A stretch of 49,995 nucleotides of DNA, taken from an uncultured Kiritimatiellota bacterium. GTDB taxonomy: Bacteria; Verrucomicrobiota; Kiritimatiellia; RFP12; DVOR01. The notes beneath the pieces were generated by a model. That model was given only the letters and a program-made list of their open reading frames with translations, was not told where the DNA came from and did not search any database. The DNA lies in assembly GCA_944391085.1 (NCBI GenBank), contig CALXSE010000015.1, positions 1-49,995 on the forward strand. The letters are read 5' to 3'. Shown here piece after piece: positions 17,760 through 24,450 of this stretch; position 1 is the first letter of the stretch; the number at the start of each line of letters is the position of its first letter. Made by a program: the position numbers and the translations under genes.

Positions 17760-18164
17760 ATGCGCAAGCCCCCCGCCGAGCTCCCCCACCACCACGGCCA
17801 GGACGTCCGCCGCGTCCTCGAGCGGATGCCCAGCGCGCCGCGCTTCGGGCGCGTGGCGCGCCTCTTCGGGCTGCTCGAGGATCCCACGCGCCTGCGCATC
17901 CTCTGGTTCCTCTGCCACTGCGAGGAATGCGTCACCGACATCGGCGCGGTGGTGGGCATGAGCGTCGCGGCCGTCTCCCACCACCTCCAGGTGCTCCGCC
18001 GCGCCGGCGTCATCGTCTCCCGGCGCCGCGGCAAGGAAATCCACTACACCCTGGCCAAGACGCACGAGGCGCGCCTCCTCCACCGCTCCATCGACGCACT
18101 CTTCGAGCTCACCGGGCCCGCCGCCCCCTGCCCCCTGGTGGCCTATGCCGAGCGCCGCGGCTGA
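17760..18164 (+). CDS. ArsR/SmtB-family transcriptional repressor
   Basis: 134-residue winged-helix regulator. The order is an N-terminal His-containing arm (HHHGQD), the family helix [17 protein letters not shown], a Cys-bearing [11 protein letters not shown] in the alpha-3 region where ArsR proteins carry metal ligands (ELCVCDL in ArsR), the recognition helix [14 protein letters not shown] and the wing [12 protein letters not shown]. Family members release DNA on binding a metal or metalloid; the CxCxxC arrangement suggests As, Cd, Zn or a similar thiophilic ion. No transporter or resistance gene adjoins it, so its target is unknown. Its own promoter lies in the 26 bp after uvrB, and the mRNA appears leaderless. 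Confidence 0.85.
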   Translation: MRKPPAELPHHHGQDVRRVLERMPSAPRFGRVARLFGLLEDPTRLRILWFLCHCEECVTDIGAVVGMSVAAVSHHLQVLRRAGVIVSRRRGKEIHYTLAKTHEARLLHRSIDALFELTGPAAPCPLVAYAERRG

Positions 18165-18191
18165 TTTTTCTCCCGCCGCGCAAAAAAAGGC

Positions 18192-18220
18192 TTGCGCCCC
18201 GCGCCGCGATGTGCTATCCT
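18192..18220 (+). promoter_or_regulatory. promoter of tRNA-Leu
   Basis: TTGCGC (18192-18197), 17-bp spacer, TATCCT (18215-18220) preceded by TGC. The expected +1 is near 18227, eleven bases before the tRNA. Confidence 0.6.
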
Positions 18221-18237
18221 ATGCCCCGTCTTTTACC

Positions 18238-18321
18238 GCTCGGGTGGTGAAATGGCATACACGCATGCTTGAGGTGCATGTGGAGAGATCCGTGGGGGTT
18301 CGAGTCCCCCCCCGAGCACCA
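18238..18321 (+). tRNA. tRNA-Leu (anticodon GAG)
   Basis: An 84-nt class II tRNA with encoded CCA. The acceptor stem GCTCGGG pairs with CCCGAGC; the anticodon stem CATGC/GCATG encloses loop TTGAGGT with anticodon GAG. A variable arm is present, and the T-arm GGGGG-TTCGAGT-CCCCC is complete. Confidence 0.95.
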
Positions 18322-18327
18322 TCCAGG

Positions 18328-18353
18328 AAGGCCGCCGCAGGGCGGCCTTTTTG
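18328..18353 (+). terminator. terminator after tRNA-Leu
   Basis: Stem AAGGCCGCC/GGCGGCCTT with a GCAG loop, running into T5. Confidence 0.85.
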
Positions 18354-18368
18354 TTTCCCGAGGTGGGT

Positions 18369-18396
18369 TTGCTTTTCGGCGCAGGTGTGGTAGACT
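18369..18396 (+). promoter_or_regulatory. promoter of the amino-sugar cluster
   Basis: TGG-TAGACT (18388-18396); a partial -35, TTGCTT at 18369-18374, is 16 bp upstream of the -10. The leader to the ATG at 18436 is about 33 nt with AAAGGGA as ribosome site. Confidence 0.5.
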
Positions 18397-18435
18397 AAAG
18401 GTTGTTTGTTGGCAACCGAAAAGAAAGGGATTGTT

Positions 18436-19563
18436 ATGGCAGAGCTTGGCAAGGCGACGCAGGCGGAGCTGAAGGGCATCGCCGCGGCGTTTCAGGTATA
18501 CGGCGACTTCGTCTCCGGGCGGCCCTACGGCAGCGGGCACATCAACGACACCTACCAGATCACCTACTCGGTGGGCGGCGCGGCGATGCACTACCTGCTC
18601 CAGCGCATCAACCACCACGTCTTTACCCAGCCCCAGGCCGTCCAGCAGAACATCCTGCGCGTGACGCGCCACATCGCCGAGAAGCTCCGCGCCCAGGGCG
18701 AGCAGGACATCTCGCGCCGCACCCTCACCCTGATCCTCTCCAAGGAAGGCGAGCCCGTCCACCACGACGCCCAGGGCAATTGGTGGCGCATGTACGTCTT
18801 CGTCGAGGGCGCCTCCACCTACGACCAGATCCAGAGTGCCCAGCAGGCCGAGCTCGTCGGCGAGGCCTTCGCCGACTTCCAGAACATGGTCGCCGACCTC
18901 ACCGATCCCCGCCTCCACGAGACCATCCCCCACTTCCACAACACCCTCAGGCGCTACGAGGCCCTCCAGGCCGCCATCCAGAAAGACGCCCTCAACCGCG
19001 TCAAGGACGTCAAGCCCGAGATCGCCTTCATCGAGGCCCGCGCCGCCACCTTCGGCCGCCTCCTCGAGCGCTCCGCCAAAGGCGAGATCCCCGAGCGCGT
19101 CACCCACAACGACACCAAGCTCAACAACGTCATGCTCGACGACAAGACCGGCCGCGGCATCTGCGTCATCGACCTGGACACCGTCATGCCCGGCCTCGCC
19201 CTCTACGACTTCGGCGACATGTGCCGCACCGCCACCGCCAACGCCGCCGAGGACGAGCAGGATCTCTCCAAAGTCTACTCGCGCATGGACATGTTCGAGG
19301 CCATCGCCCGCGGCTACTGCCGCGGCGCCAAGTTCCTCACCCCCGCCGAGAAGGAGGAGCTCGCCTTCTCCGCCCGCCTCATCACCATGACCATCGGCAT
19401 CCGCTTCCTCACCGACTACCTCCAGGGCGACACCTATTTCCACATCAAGCGCCCCGGACACAACGTCGACCGCTGCCGCACCCAGCTCAAGATGGTGCAG
19501 AGCATGGAGGAGCAGGCCGACCAGATGGAGGCCATCGTCCAAAAGGCCCTCGCCGAGGCCTGA
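18436..19563 (+). CDS. NahK-like N-acetylhexosamine kinase, copy 1
   Basis: 375-residue aminoglycoside-phosphotransferase-fold sugar kinase. The nucleotide-binding segment PYGSGHINDTYQI is near residue 33, the catalytic loop THNDTKLNNVML (HNDxKxNN) near 223-234, and the metal-binding DLDTVMPGLALYDFGD follows. These match N-acetylhexosamine 1-kinases such as bifidobacterial NahK, which phosphorylate GlcNAc/GalNAc at C1. The exact sugar and position cannot be fixed from sequence. The ATG at 18436 follows AAAGGGATTGTT; the frame could extend ten codons upstream. A closely similar gene follows 78 bp later and then nagB, which supports amino-sugar use. A GC-rich hairpin (19578-19603) without a T-run separates the two copies. 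Confidence 0.85.
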   Translation: MAELGKATQAELKGIAAAFQVYGDFVSGRPYGSGHINDTYQITYSVGGAAMHYLLQRINHHVFTQPQAVQQNILRVTRHIAEKLRAQGEQDISRRTLTLILSKEGEPVHHDAQGNWWRMYVFVEGASTYDQIQSAQQAELVGEAFADFQNMVADLTDPRLHETIPHFHNTLRRYEALQAAIQKDALNRVKDVKPEIAFIEARAATFGRLLERSAKGEIPERVTHNDTKLNNVMLDDKTGRGICVIDLDTVMPGLALYDFGDMCRTATANAAEDEQDLSKVYSRMDMFEAIARGYCRGAKFLTPAEKEELAFSARLITMTIGIRFLTDYLQGDTYFHIKRPGHNVDRCRTQLKMVQSMEEQADQMEAIVQKALAEA

Positions 19564-19577
19564 GCCAAGCCCCCGAA

Positions 19578-19603
19578 CGGCCCGGTGCTCCCGCGCCGGG
19601 CCG
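19578..19603 (+). repeat. GC-rich inverted repeat between the kinase genes
   Basis: CGGCCCGG and CCGGGCCG form a perfect 8-bp stem with a ten-base loop. No U-tract follows, so it is more likely an mRNA-stabilising or REP-like hairpin than a terminator. Confidence 0.5.
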
Positions 19604-19641
19604 CGCCCCTTTCATCGCACGCACGTAGGAGAACGCAAGAC

Positions 19642-20745
19642 ATGGACAGCAAAATCGCCGAGATCCTCGACAACTTCGCCGTCAAAGGCACCCCCCTCGA
19701 CGCCAAGCCCTTCGGCAGCGGCCACATCAACGACACCTACCTCGTCACCACCGAGGAACCCGACGGCACCCGCCACCAATACACCCTCCAGCGCATCAAC
19801 CACGCCGTCTTCCGCAAGCCCCAGCAGGTGATGGACAACATCGAGCGCACCCTCGCCCACCTCAACGCCAAAGCCCCCCAATTCCCCGGCGTCAGGACCC
19901 TCTCCCTCGTCCTCACCCGCGAAAAACGCAACTGCGTGCGCACCTTCTCCGGCAAATGGTGGCGCCTCTACGACTACATCGACGGCGTCGAAAGCTACGA
20001 CAACGTCCGCGACCCCGACGTCGCCTTCGAGGCCGCCCGCGGCTTCGCCCAATTCCAAAACATGATGGCCGACCTCCCCCTCCCCCGCCTCCACGAGACC
20101 ATCCCCTACTTCCACCACACCCCCATGCGCTACGCCACCCTCGAGGAAGCCGCCTACCAAGACATCCGCGGCCGCGCAGAGGAAGTCGCCGACGAAATCG
20201 ACTTCGTCCGCAAACGCCGCCACCTCGTCGCCCACCTCCTCAACCGCTACCTCCGCGGACAGATCCCCGAGCGCATCACCCACAACGACACCAAGATCAA
20301 CAACGCCCTCTTCGACCCCCAGACCAAACGCTGCGCCGCCGTCGTCGACCTCGACACCGTCATGCCCGGCCTGGCCCTCTACGACTTCGGCGACCTCTGC
20401 CGCTCCACCTGCAACACCGCCGACGAATCCGAGCCCGACACCGACAGCGTCCAATTCGACCTGCGCATGTTCGAGGCCGTCACCGCCGGCTACCTCGACA
20501 CCGCCCGCTTCCTCGTCCCCGCCGAGATCCAAGAGCTCGCCTTCTCCGCCTGGCTCCTCCCCTTCATGGTCGGCATCCGCTTCCTCACCGACTACCTCCA
20601 AGGCGACGTCTACTTCAAGACCCACTACCCCAAACAGAACGTCGACCGCTGCCGCACCCAATTCCGCCTCGCCCTGCGCATGGAAGAAGCCCGCGAGGAA
20701 ATGCAGGCCATCGTCCAACGCGCCGCCAAAAAGGCCGGCCACTGA
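19642..20745 (+). CDS. NahK-like N-acetylhexosamine kinase, copy 2
   Basis: 367-residue paralogue of the preceding gene, collinear along its length. It keeps PFGSGHINDTYLV, LQRINHAVF, ERITHNDTKINNALF and DLDTVMPGLALYDFGD, so both copies look catalytically intact. Differences cluster in the lid region after LQRIN (here EKRNCVRTFSGKWWRLYDY, in copy 1 EGEPVHHDAQGNWWRMYVF), where sugar specificity could differ. The ATG at 19642 has GTAGGAGAACGCAAG upstream. It lies 32 bp before nagB. Two kinases could serve GlcNAc and GalNAc, or different phosphorylation positions; this is inference. Confidence 0.85.
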   Translation: MDSKIAEILDNFAVKGTPLDAKPFGSGHINDTYLVTTEEPDGTRHQYTLQRINHAVFRKPQQVMDNIERTLAHLNAKAPQFPGVRTLSLVLTREKRNCVRTFSGKWWRLYDYIDGVESYDNVRDPDVAFEAARGFAQFQNMMADLPLPRLHETIPYFHHTPMRYATLEEAAYQDIRGRAEEVADEIDFVRKRRHLVAHLLNRYLRGQIPERITHNDTKINNALFDPQTKRCAAVVDLDTVMPGLALYDFGDLCRSTCNTADESEPDTDSVQFDLRMFEAVTAGYLDTARFLVPAEIQELAFSAWLLPFMVGIRFLTDYLQGDVYFKTHYPKQNVDRCRTQFRLALRMEEAREEMQAIVQRAAKKAGH

Positions 20746-20777
20746 ACCCCTTCCCTCGAAAACCGAAAGGACCAACT

Positions 20778-21563
20778 ATGAAAGTCGCAATCGTTCAGAA
20801 CCCCGAAGAAGGCAGCCGCCTGGCCGCCAGCATCTTCATTGACCAGGTGAAGCAAAACCCCAAGACCGTCCTCGGCCTGGCCACCGGCTCCACCCCCGTC
20901 AAAATGTACAAGCTCCTTGCGGACGCCTGCAAGGCCGGCACCGTCTCCTTCAAGGACTGCCAGAGCTTCAACCTCGACGAGTACCTCGGCCTCGCCCCCG
21001 AGCACGACCAGAGCTACCACTACTTCATGAAGACCCAGCTCTTCGACCACATCGACATCGACCAGGCCAAGACCCACGTCCCCGACGGCCTCGCCAAGGA
21101 CATCGGCAAATCCTGCCGCGCCTACGAAGAGGCCATCAAGGCCGCCGGCGGCATCGACATCCAGCTCCTCGGCATCGGCTCCGACGGCCACATCGCCTTC
21201 AACGAGCCCGGCTGCTCCCTTGCCTGCCGCACCCACAGCCAGGTCCTCACCCAGCAGACCATCCACGACAACGCCCGCCTCTTCTTCCACGACAAAATCG
21301 AGGAAGTCCCCACCCAGGCCGTCACCATGGGCATCGGCACCATCATGGACGCCCGCAAAGTCGTCCTTCTCGCCTTCGGCAAAGGCAAGCAAGACGCCAT
21401 CGCCGGCCTCGTCGAAGGCCCCGTCACCGCCATGTGCCCCTGCTCCGCCCTCCAATACCACAACGACTGCATCGTCATCTGCGACGAAGAGGCCGCCGGC
21501 AAGCTCCGCAACAAGGACTACTACAAATACATCTTCTCCCAGACCGGCACCTCCAACGTCTGA
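20778..21563 (+). CDS. nagB: glucosamine-6-phosphate deaminase
   Basis: 261-residue NagB, which converts glucosamine-6-phosphate to fructose-6-phosphate and ammonia and feeds amino sugars into glycolysis. Family motifs: GLATGSTPVKMYK (phosphate loop), FNLDEYLGL with the catalytic Asp, GIGSDGHIAFNEPG with the catalytic His, and TMGIGTIMDAR. Length is normal. CGAAAGGACCAACT precedes the ATG. It is the third gene after the two kinases, with a strong terminator behind. NagA (the deacetylase) is absent from the window, so how GlcNAc-1-P or GlcNAc-6-P would reach this step locally is not shown. Confidence 0.96.
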   Translation: MKVAIVQNPEEGSRLAASIFIDQVKQNPKTVLGLATGSTPVKMYKLLADACKAGTVSFKDCQSFNLDEYLGLAPEHDQSYHYFMKTQLFDHIDIDQAKTHVPDGLAKDIGKSCRAYEEAIKAAGGIDIQLLGIGSDGHIAFNEPGCSLACRTHSQVLTQQTIHDNARLFFHDKIEEVPTQAVTMGIGTIMDARKVVLLAFGKGKQDAIAGLVEGPVTAMCPCSALQYHNDCIVICDEEAAGKLRNKDYYKYIFSQTGTSNV

Positions 21564-21582
21564 GACCCTCCCCATCCCCTCG

Positions 21583-21609
21583 AAAGGCGCGGCCCTCCGC
21601 GCCTTTTTT
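21583..21609 (+). terminator. terminator of the amino-sugar cluster
   Basis: Stem AAAGGCGCGG/CCGCGCCTTT with a CCCT loop, ending in T6, 20 bases after the nagB stop. Confidence 0.88.
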
Positions 21610-21610
21610 G

Positions 21611-22078
21611 TCCCCCCGCGGGCACACGCGGGCGGCCCCGCGCCGGGACGGCCCCTGCGAAGGGCCGCGGGGGCTTTTACTTGAAGGCGTGGCGGAGGGC
21701 GCGCATTCAGGCGGCGGCCACCCCGGCGCGGCCTTTGGCCTGAAGGAGGGAGGCGCGGGGCAAGCCCAGCCGCCATCACCCACGCTGCCGCGGCTGCACG
21801 AAAGGCGCTAAAGCCTCGCAAAGGCACGTCTGCCCAGCACCTTGCATCCGCGGTTTGCACGCTCGCCCAAAGGTCCCGCCCACCCATGCCCAACATCCCC
21901 CAACGCATGGGAATGCGCCACACACCCCTGCCGGCGTTCCGCCCTGCTCAGATTGCGTGATTGCCCCAACCTTAAAGGCAACACCGACAGCCCACCCCCT
22001 TATGCGCGCCCCGGGGGCGCACGGAAGGCCTTCCTCGAACCTTTTGCCCTGACCCTTCATCTTGATGCCATTCCCCTG
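21611..22078. other. gene-free interval of unknown role
   Basis: About 470 bp without a convincing gene on either strand. It holds several dyads, for example CCCATGC (21893-21899) with its complement after a 15-base loop, and a GCCCC/GGGGC hairpin near 21651-21677. Composition is less codon-periodic than the flanks. A minus-strand frame (21776-22318) is open but overlaps the lipoprotein promoter and start and has no coding character. It may be an interspersed repeat, a structured RNA or gene debris. Confidence 0.4.
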
Positions 22079-22107
22079 TTGACACCAACTGGGAATGATC
22101 GTACTTT
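22079..22107 (+). promoter_or_regulatory. strong promoter of the lipoprotein gene
   Basis: Perfect -35 TTGACA (22079-22084), 17-bp spacer, TACTTT (22102-22107). It lies in a rare AT-rich patch. The expected +1 is near 22114. Confidence 0.7.
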
Positions 22108-22113
22108 TTAAAT

Positions 22114-22214
22114 AAGCCTTTAGGGAGTTTGCGCTCCCTTCTCCGTTGGCGGCGGCGGCCCGCCGCGGATGCCGAAGGGGAAGGTGTCCGCCGCCATAGA
22201 AAAGGAACAAACAC
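22114..22214 (+). promoter_or_regulatory. structured 5' leader of the lipoprotein mRNA
   Basis: About 100 nt between the predicted +1 and the ATG. Contains a stable hairpin AGGGAG/CTCCCT (22122-22139) and GGCGGCGG (about 22145) that can pair with CCGCCGCC (about 22189) to close a larger structure. AAAAGGAACAAACAC before the ATG is the ribosome site. It could be a regulatory leader; it matches no riboswitch I recognise. Confidence 0.4.
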
Positions 22215-22817
22215 ATGAAAAAGTGCGTAGCACTCGCGTCGGTGGCCCTTTGTGCGTTGGTGTCGATGACCGGTTGCCAATCGATCAACACCAGCGACGC
22301 CGGCAACATGACCATCAACCCCCAAACCTCCGGCCCCGTCGACCGCTATCGCCCGCTCTATAAGGTGGACGAGGCCAAGACCGTCACCGGCAACGCGAAG
22401 ATCCACTGCCTCTTCGGCCTCTTCACGTGGGGCGGCAAGGGCTCCGCCGACTACGCGGACTTCTTCAACCAGGACGACTCCTTCCTCGCGAAGCTCCTCC
22501 CCAACCCCAAGGCCACCGGCGCGAAGTCCGCCTTCTACGATGCCTGCGTCGCCAACAAGTGCGACTCCCTCGTCGCCTCCCGCTACACCATCAAGACCAC
22601 CGACTACATCGTCTACGCCCAGTATGACATCACCGTCAAGGGTTATCCCGCCATCCAGACGGGCATCGAGACGATCAAGCCCGTCCCCTACTACATCGAC
22701 TTCTCGACCGGCAAGGTCGTGATCCTCAAAAAGTTCGTGGACATGGTCAACGTCGGCTACGAGCCGAGCGGCGTCAATGACCCCAGCCCCGGCGTCAAAG
22801 GCGGCTTCCTCTTCTGA
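22215..22817 (+). CDS. lipoprotein of unknown function, TRL-like
   Basis: 200 residues with a lipoprotein signal (MKKCVALASVALCALVSMTGC, lipobox MTGC, acylated Cys21). The segment GNAKIHCLFGLFTWGGKG resembles the GxAxxxxxLGLFxWGDA core of TRL-like lipoproteins, but the remainder is not distinctive, so that label is weak. No aspartate follows the lipid Cys, so outer-membrane sorting is likely if Lol rules apply. A perfect -35 box, a long structured leader and a good ribosome site suggest high, possibly regulated, expression. It stands alone, 93 bp before the next gene. Confidence 0.75.
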   Translation: MKKCVALASVALCALVSMTGCQSINTSDAGNMTINPQTSGPVDRYRPLYKVDEAKTVTGNAKIHCLFGLFTWGGKGSADYADFFNQDDSFLAKLLPNPKATGAKSAFYDACVANKCDSLVASRYTIKTTDYIVYAQYDITVKGYPAIQTGIETIKPVPYYIDFSTGKVVILKKFVDMVNVGYEPSGVNDPSPGVKGGFLF

Positions 22818-22910
22818 GCCATCCCGGGCGCTCCCGCGCCTGACCCATGGGGCGGCGCCCGGCGAAAGCCGGCCCGCCCCTTTCCCTTCACCCCAAAAAG
22901 GAGCCCCCCC

Positions 22911-23615
22911 ATGCGGCGTTTTCTCCTCCTGCTCTCCGTGGCCCTGCCGGTCCTCACCCACGCCGATTCCGCCCCCTCCCTGAAAGGCACCTGGCGCGCC
23001 TACGTCACCACCCAGGGCATCGTCACGGGGCGGACGGACACGCGCTACGTCTTCGGCGACCTCGGCTGGGCCATCCGCGACGCCTCCGGCGTACACCCAC
23101 AGGATTGGTACCGCGTGGAAGACGGCAAACTCCTCCTTCGCCCCGCGGCCGACGCCTTCCCCGCCGGCTTCGACGCCGCCGATGCGGCCCTCACCTTCAC
23201 CCTGGAAAAGGACGCCGGCGCCTTCGGCCTCTCCATGCCCGGCACGAACCGACACGCCCTCCGCTTCGAACGCGAAGAGGCCCGCCCCGAACTCTCCGCC
23301 AAAGACGTGACGGGCCGCTACCGCCTGGAACAGCGCCGCCTCGGCTCCGACGAACGCCGCGACGCGCCCTTCACCGTCAACCTCGCCGCCGACGGCACCT
23401 ACCGCCTGGAAAGCATCCCCCCCGTCACGGCCCCCTACGCCACCGGCCGCTACGAAGTGCGCGACGACACGCTGACGCTCATCCCCGCCGCCCCCTCCGG
23501 CGGCCTCTGGGACAAGCCCACCTTCTTCCCCTACCACGGCACGCTCGTCTACGAAAGCCGCTCCGCCGCCGTCCGCCTCATCCCCCTCCCCAAGCCCGAC
23601 AGCCCCAAACCCTGA
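22911..23615 (+). CDS. small secreted protein of unknown function
   Basis: 234 residues with a signal peptide (MRRFLLLLSVALPVLTHADS). The mature part reads as beta-rich with two similar halves: LKGTWRAYVTTQGIVTGRTDTRYVF-type strands early on, and DVTGRYRLEQRRLGSDERR then TGRYEVRDDTLTLIP later. This resembles lipocalin-like domains of the form GTWxxx...YxFxxDGTYxLE, but I cannot name a family. AAAAAGGAGCC precedes the ATG. A bidirectional terminator follows. It may share the lipoprotein promoter, as no terminator lies between them. Confidence 0.75.
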   Translation: MRRFLLLLSVALPVLTHADSAPSLKGTWRAYVTTQGIVTGRTDTRYVFGDLGWAIRDASGVHPQDWYRVEDGKLLLRPAADAFPAGFDAADAALTFTLEKDAGAFGLSMPGTNRHALRFEREEARPELSAKDVTGRYRLEQRRLGSDERRDAPFTVNLAADGTYRLESIPPVTAPYATGRYEVRDDTLTLIPAAPSGGLWDKPTFFPYHGTLVYESRSAAVRLIPLPKPDSPKP

Positions 23616-23637
23616 CCGCCCCCGGGCGCCCCACCAC

Positions 23638-23675
23638 GCAAAAAGGCCCGTTCCGCAAAGAACGGGCCTTTTTGC
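23638..23675. terminator. bidirectional terminator
   Basis: A 16-bp perfect stem with A-runs on the left arm and T-runs on the right and loop CGCAAA, between the convergent genes ending at 23615 and 23709. It functions on both strands. Confidence 0.92.
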
Positions 23676-23708
23676 CTATCCGCGCGCCGCGGACCGCGGC
23701 GCGCGCGC

Positions 23709-24137
23709 TCACCACTGCGATTCCGGCGGCGCGTCGTCGTAATCCCGGCGGCCATACCCGCCGCGGCGCGGGCCCCCGCGCCCACCGCCAAAACCGCCGC
23801 GCGGCCCCCGCGGGCGATCCCCGTAAGGCCGCCGCGGACGCTCCCCATAGCCCCCGCGCCCGCCGTCGAAGGGACGGCGCGGCCGCTCCTCGCGCGGATG
23901 CGGCTGAGATTCGTTCACCCGCAGCGGGCGCCCGTCCAGCTCCGCCCCGTTGAGCGCGGCGATGGCCGCGTTGGCCTCCTCCGCGTTGGGCATCTCCACA
24001 AAGCCGAAGCCCTTGGAGCGGTTCGTCATGCGGTCGGTCACGACATGCGCGGAGGTCACCTCCCCGTACGCCGCAAAAGCGGCGCGGAGGCCCTCGTCGT
24101 CCGTCGCGTAGGCAAGATTGCCGACATAAATATCCAT
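23709..24137 (-). CDS. RRM-domain RNA-binding protein with RGG tail
   Basis: 142 residues. One RRM fills residues 1-82 with both signatures intact: RNP2 IYVGNL at 3-8 and RNP1 KGFGFVEM. The rest is a disordered Gly/Arg tail with repeats such as GGRGGYGERPRRPYG and RGPRGGFGGGRGG. Similar bacterial RRM proteins (the Rbp family) bind single-stranded RNA and are often cold-induced chaperones. The ATG at 24137 (MDIYVGNL) was chosen because the longer frame from 24197 adds non-conserved residues before the domain. A 110-nt leader with its own hairpin suggests control at the RNA level. Confidence 0.9.
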   Translation of the reverse strand: MDIYVGNLAYATDDEGLRAAFAAYGEVTSAHVVTDRMTNRSKGFGFVEMPNAEEANAAIAALNGAELDGRPLRVNESQPHPREERPRRPFDGGRGGYGERPRRPYGDRPRGPRGGFGGGRGGPRRGGYGRRDYDDAPPESQW

Positions 24138-24251
24138 CTGGATACGTTTCCTGTTTGCCGCGGCGTGCTGTCTTTGGCGCGCACCCCGCCTCGGCAAGGG
24201 AGGAGGCCCGCAGGTTCACCCAGAGGGGACGCCCCCTCTCAAACACATTGC

Positions 24252-24260
24252 CTTATAGCA
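24252..24260 (-). promoter_or_regulatory. extended -10 promoter of the RRM gene
   Basis: TGC-TATAAG on the minus strand; +1 near 24245 gives a leader of about 108 nt. Confidence 0.6.
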
Positions 24261-24405
24261 TACCCCATTTCGCGCGCCGAACGCAAGCGGAAAGTGCGTC
24301 CACGCCCCGCAAAGCCCACAAGCCGCATGCCGCCGCGCATCCGTCCCCAAGGGGCCCTGCCCGCCGGCGCCGCCCCCCGCCGGGCGGGTGCATCCCCTTC
24401 CACTA

Positions 24406-24434
24406 AAACGGCCCCGGGGATTCCGGGGCCGTTT
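24406..24434 (-). terminator. terminator of the exopolysaccharide operon
   Basis: A 12-bp stem AAACGGCCCCGG with its complement around a five-base loop. Read on the minus strand it ends GTTTTAG, 17 bases after the wzc stop. Confidence 0.75.
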
Positions 24435-24450
24435 CGTGCCAGACGCAAGG

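Larger units (their letters stand above)
24138..24450 (-). other. intergenic stretch: RRM leader, promoter and wzc terminator
   Basis: Holds the leader of the RRM gene with hairpin AGAGGGG/CCCCTCT (24222-24239), its promoter at 24252-24260, about 140 bp of GC-rich sequence in which I see nothing, and the wzc terminator at 24406-24434. Confidence 0.6.

Noticed and set aside
14403..18164. A 1253-residue fusion frame ending in the ArsR protein
   Set aside because: Only the last 134 residues resemble a protein. The upstream part is a shadow of the nitroreductase-like gene and uvrB, and arsR has its own promoter.
21776..22318. Minus-strand open frame in the gene-free interval
   Set aside because: It overlaps the lipoprotein start and promoter, has no promoter or ribosome site of its own, and lacks coding periodicity.
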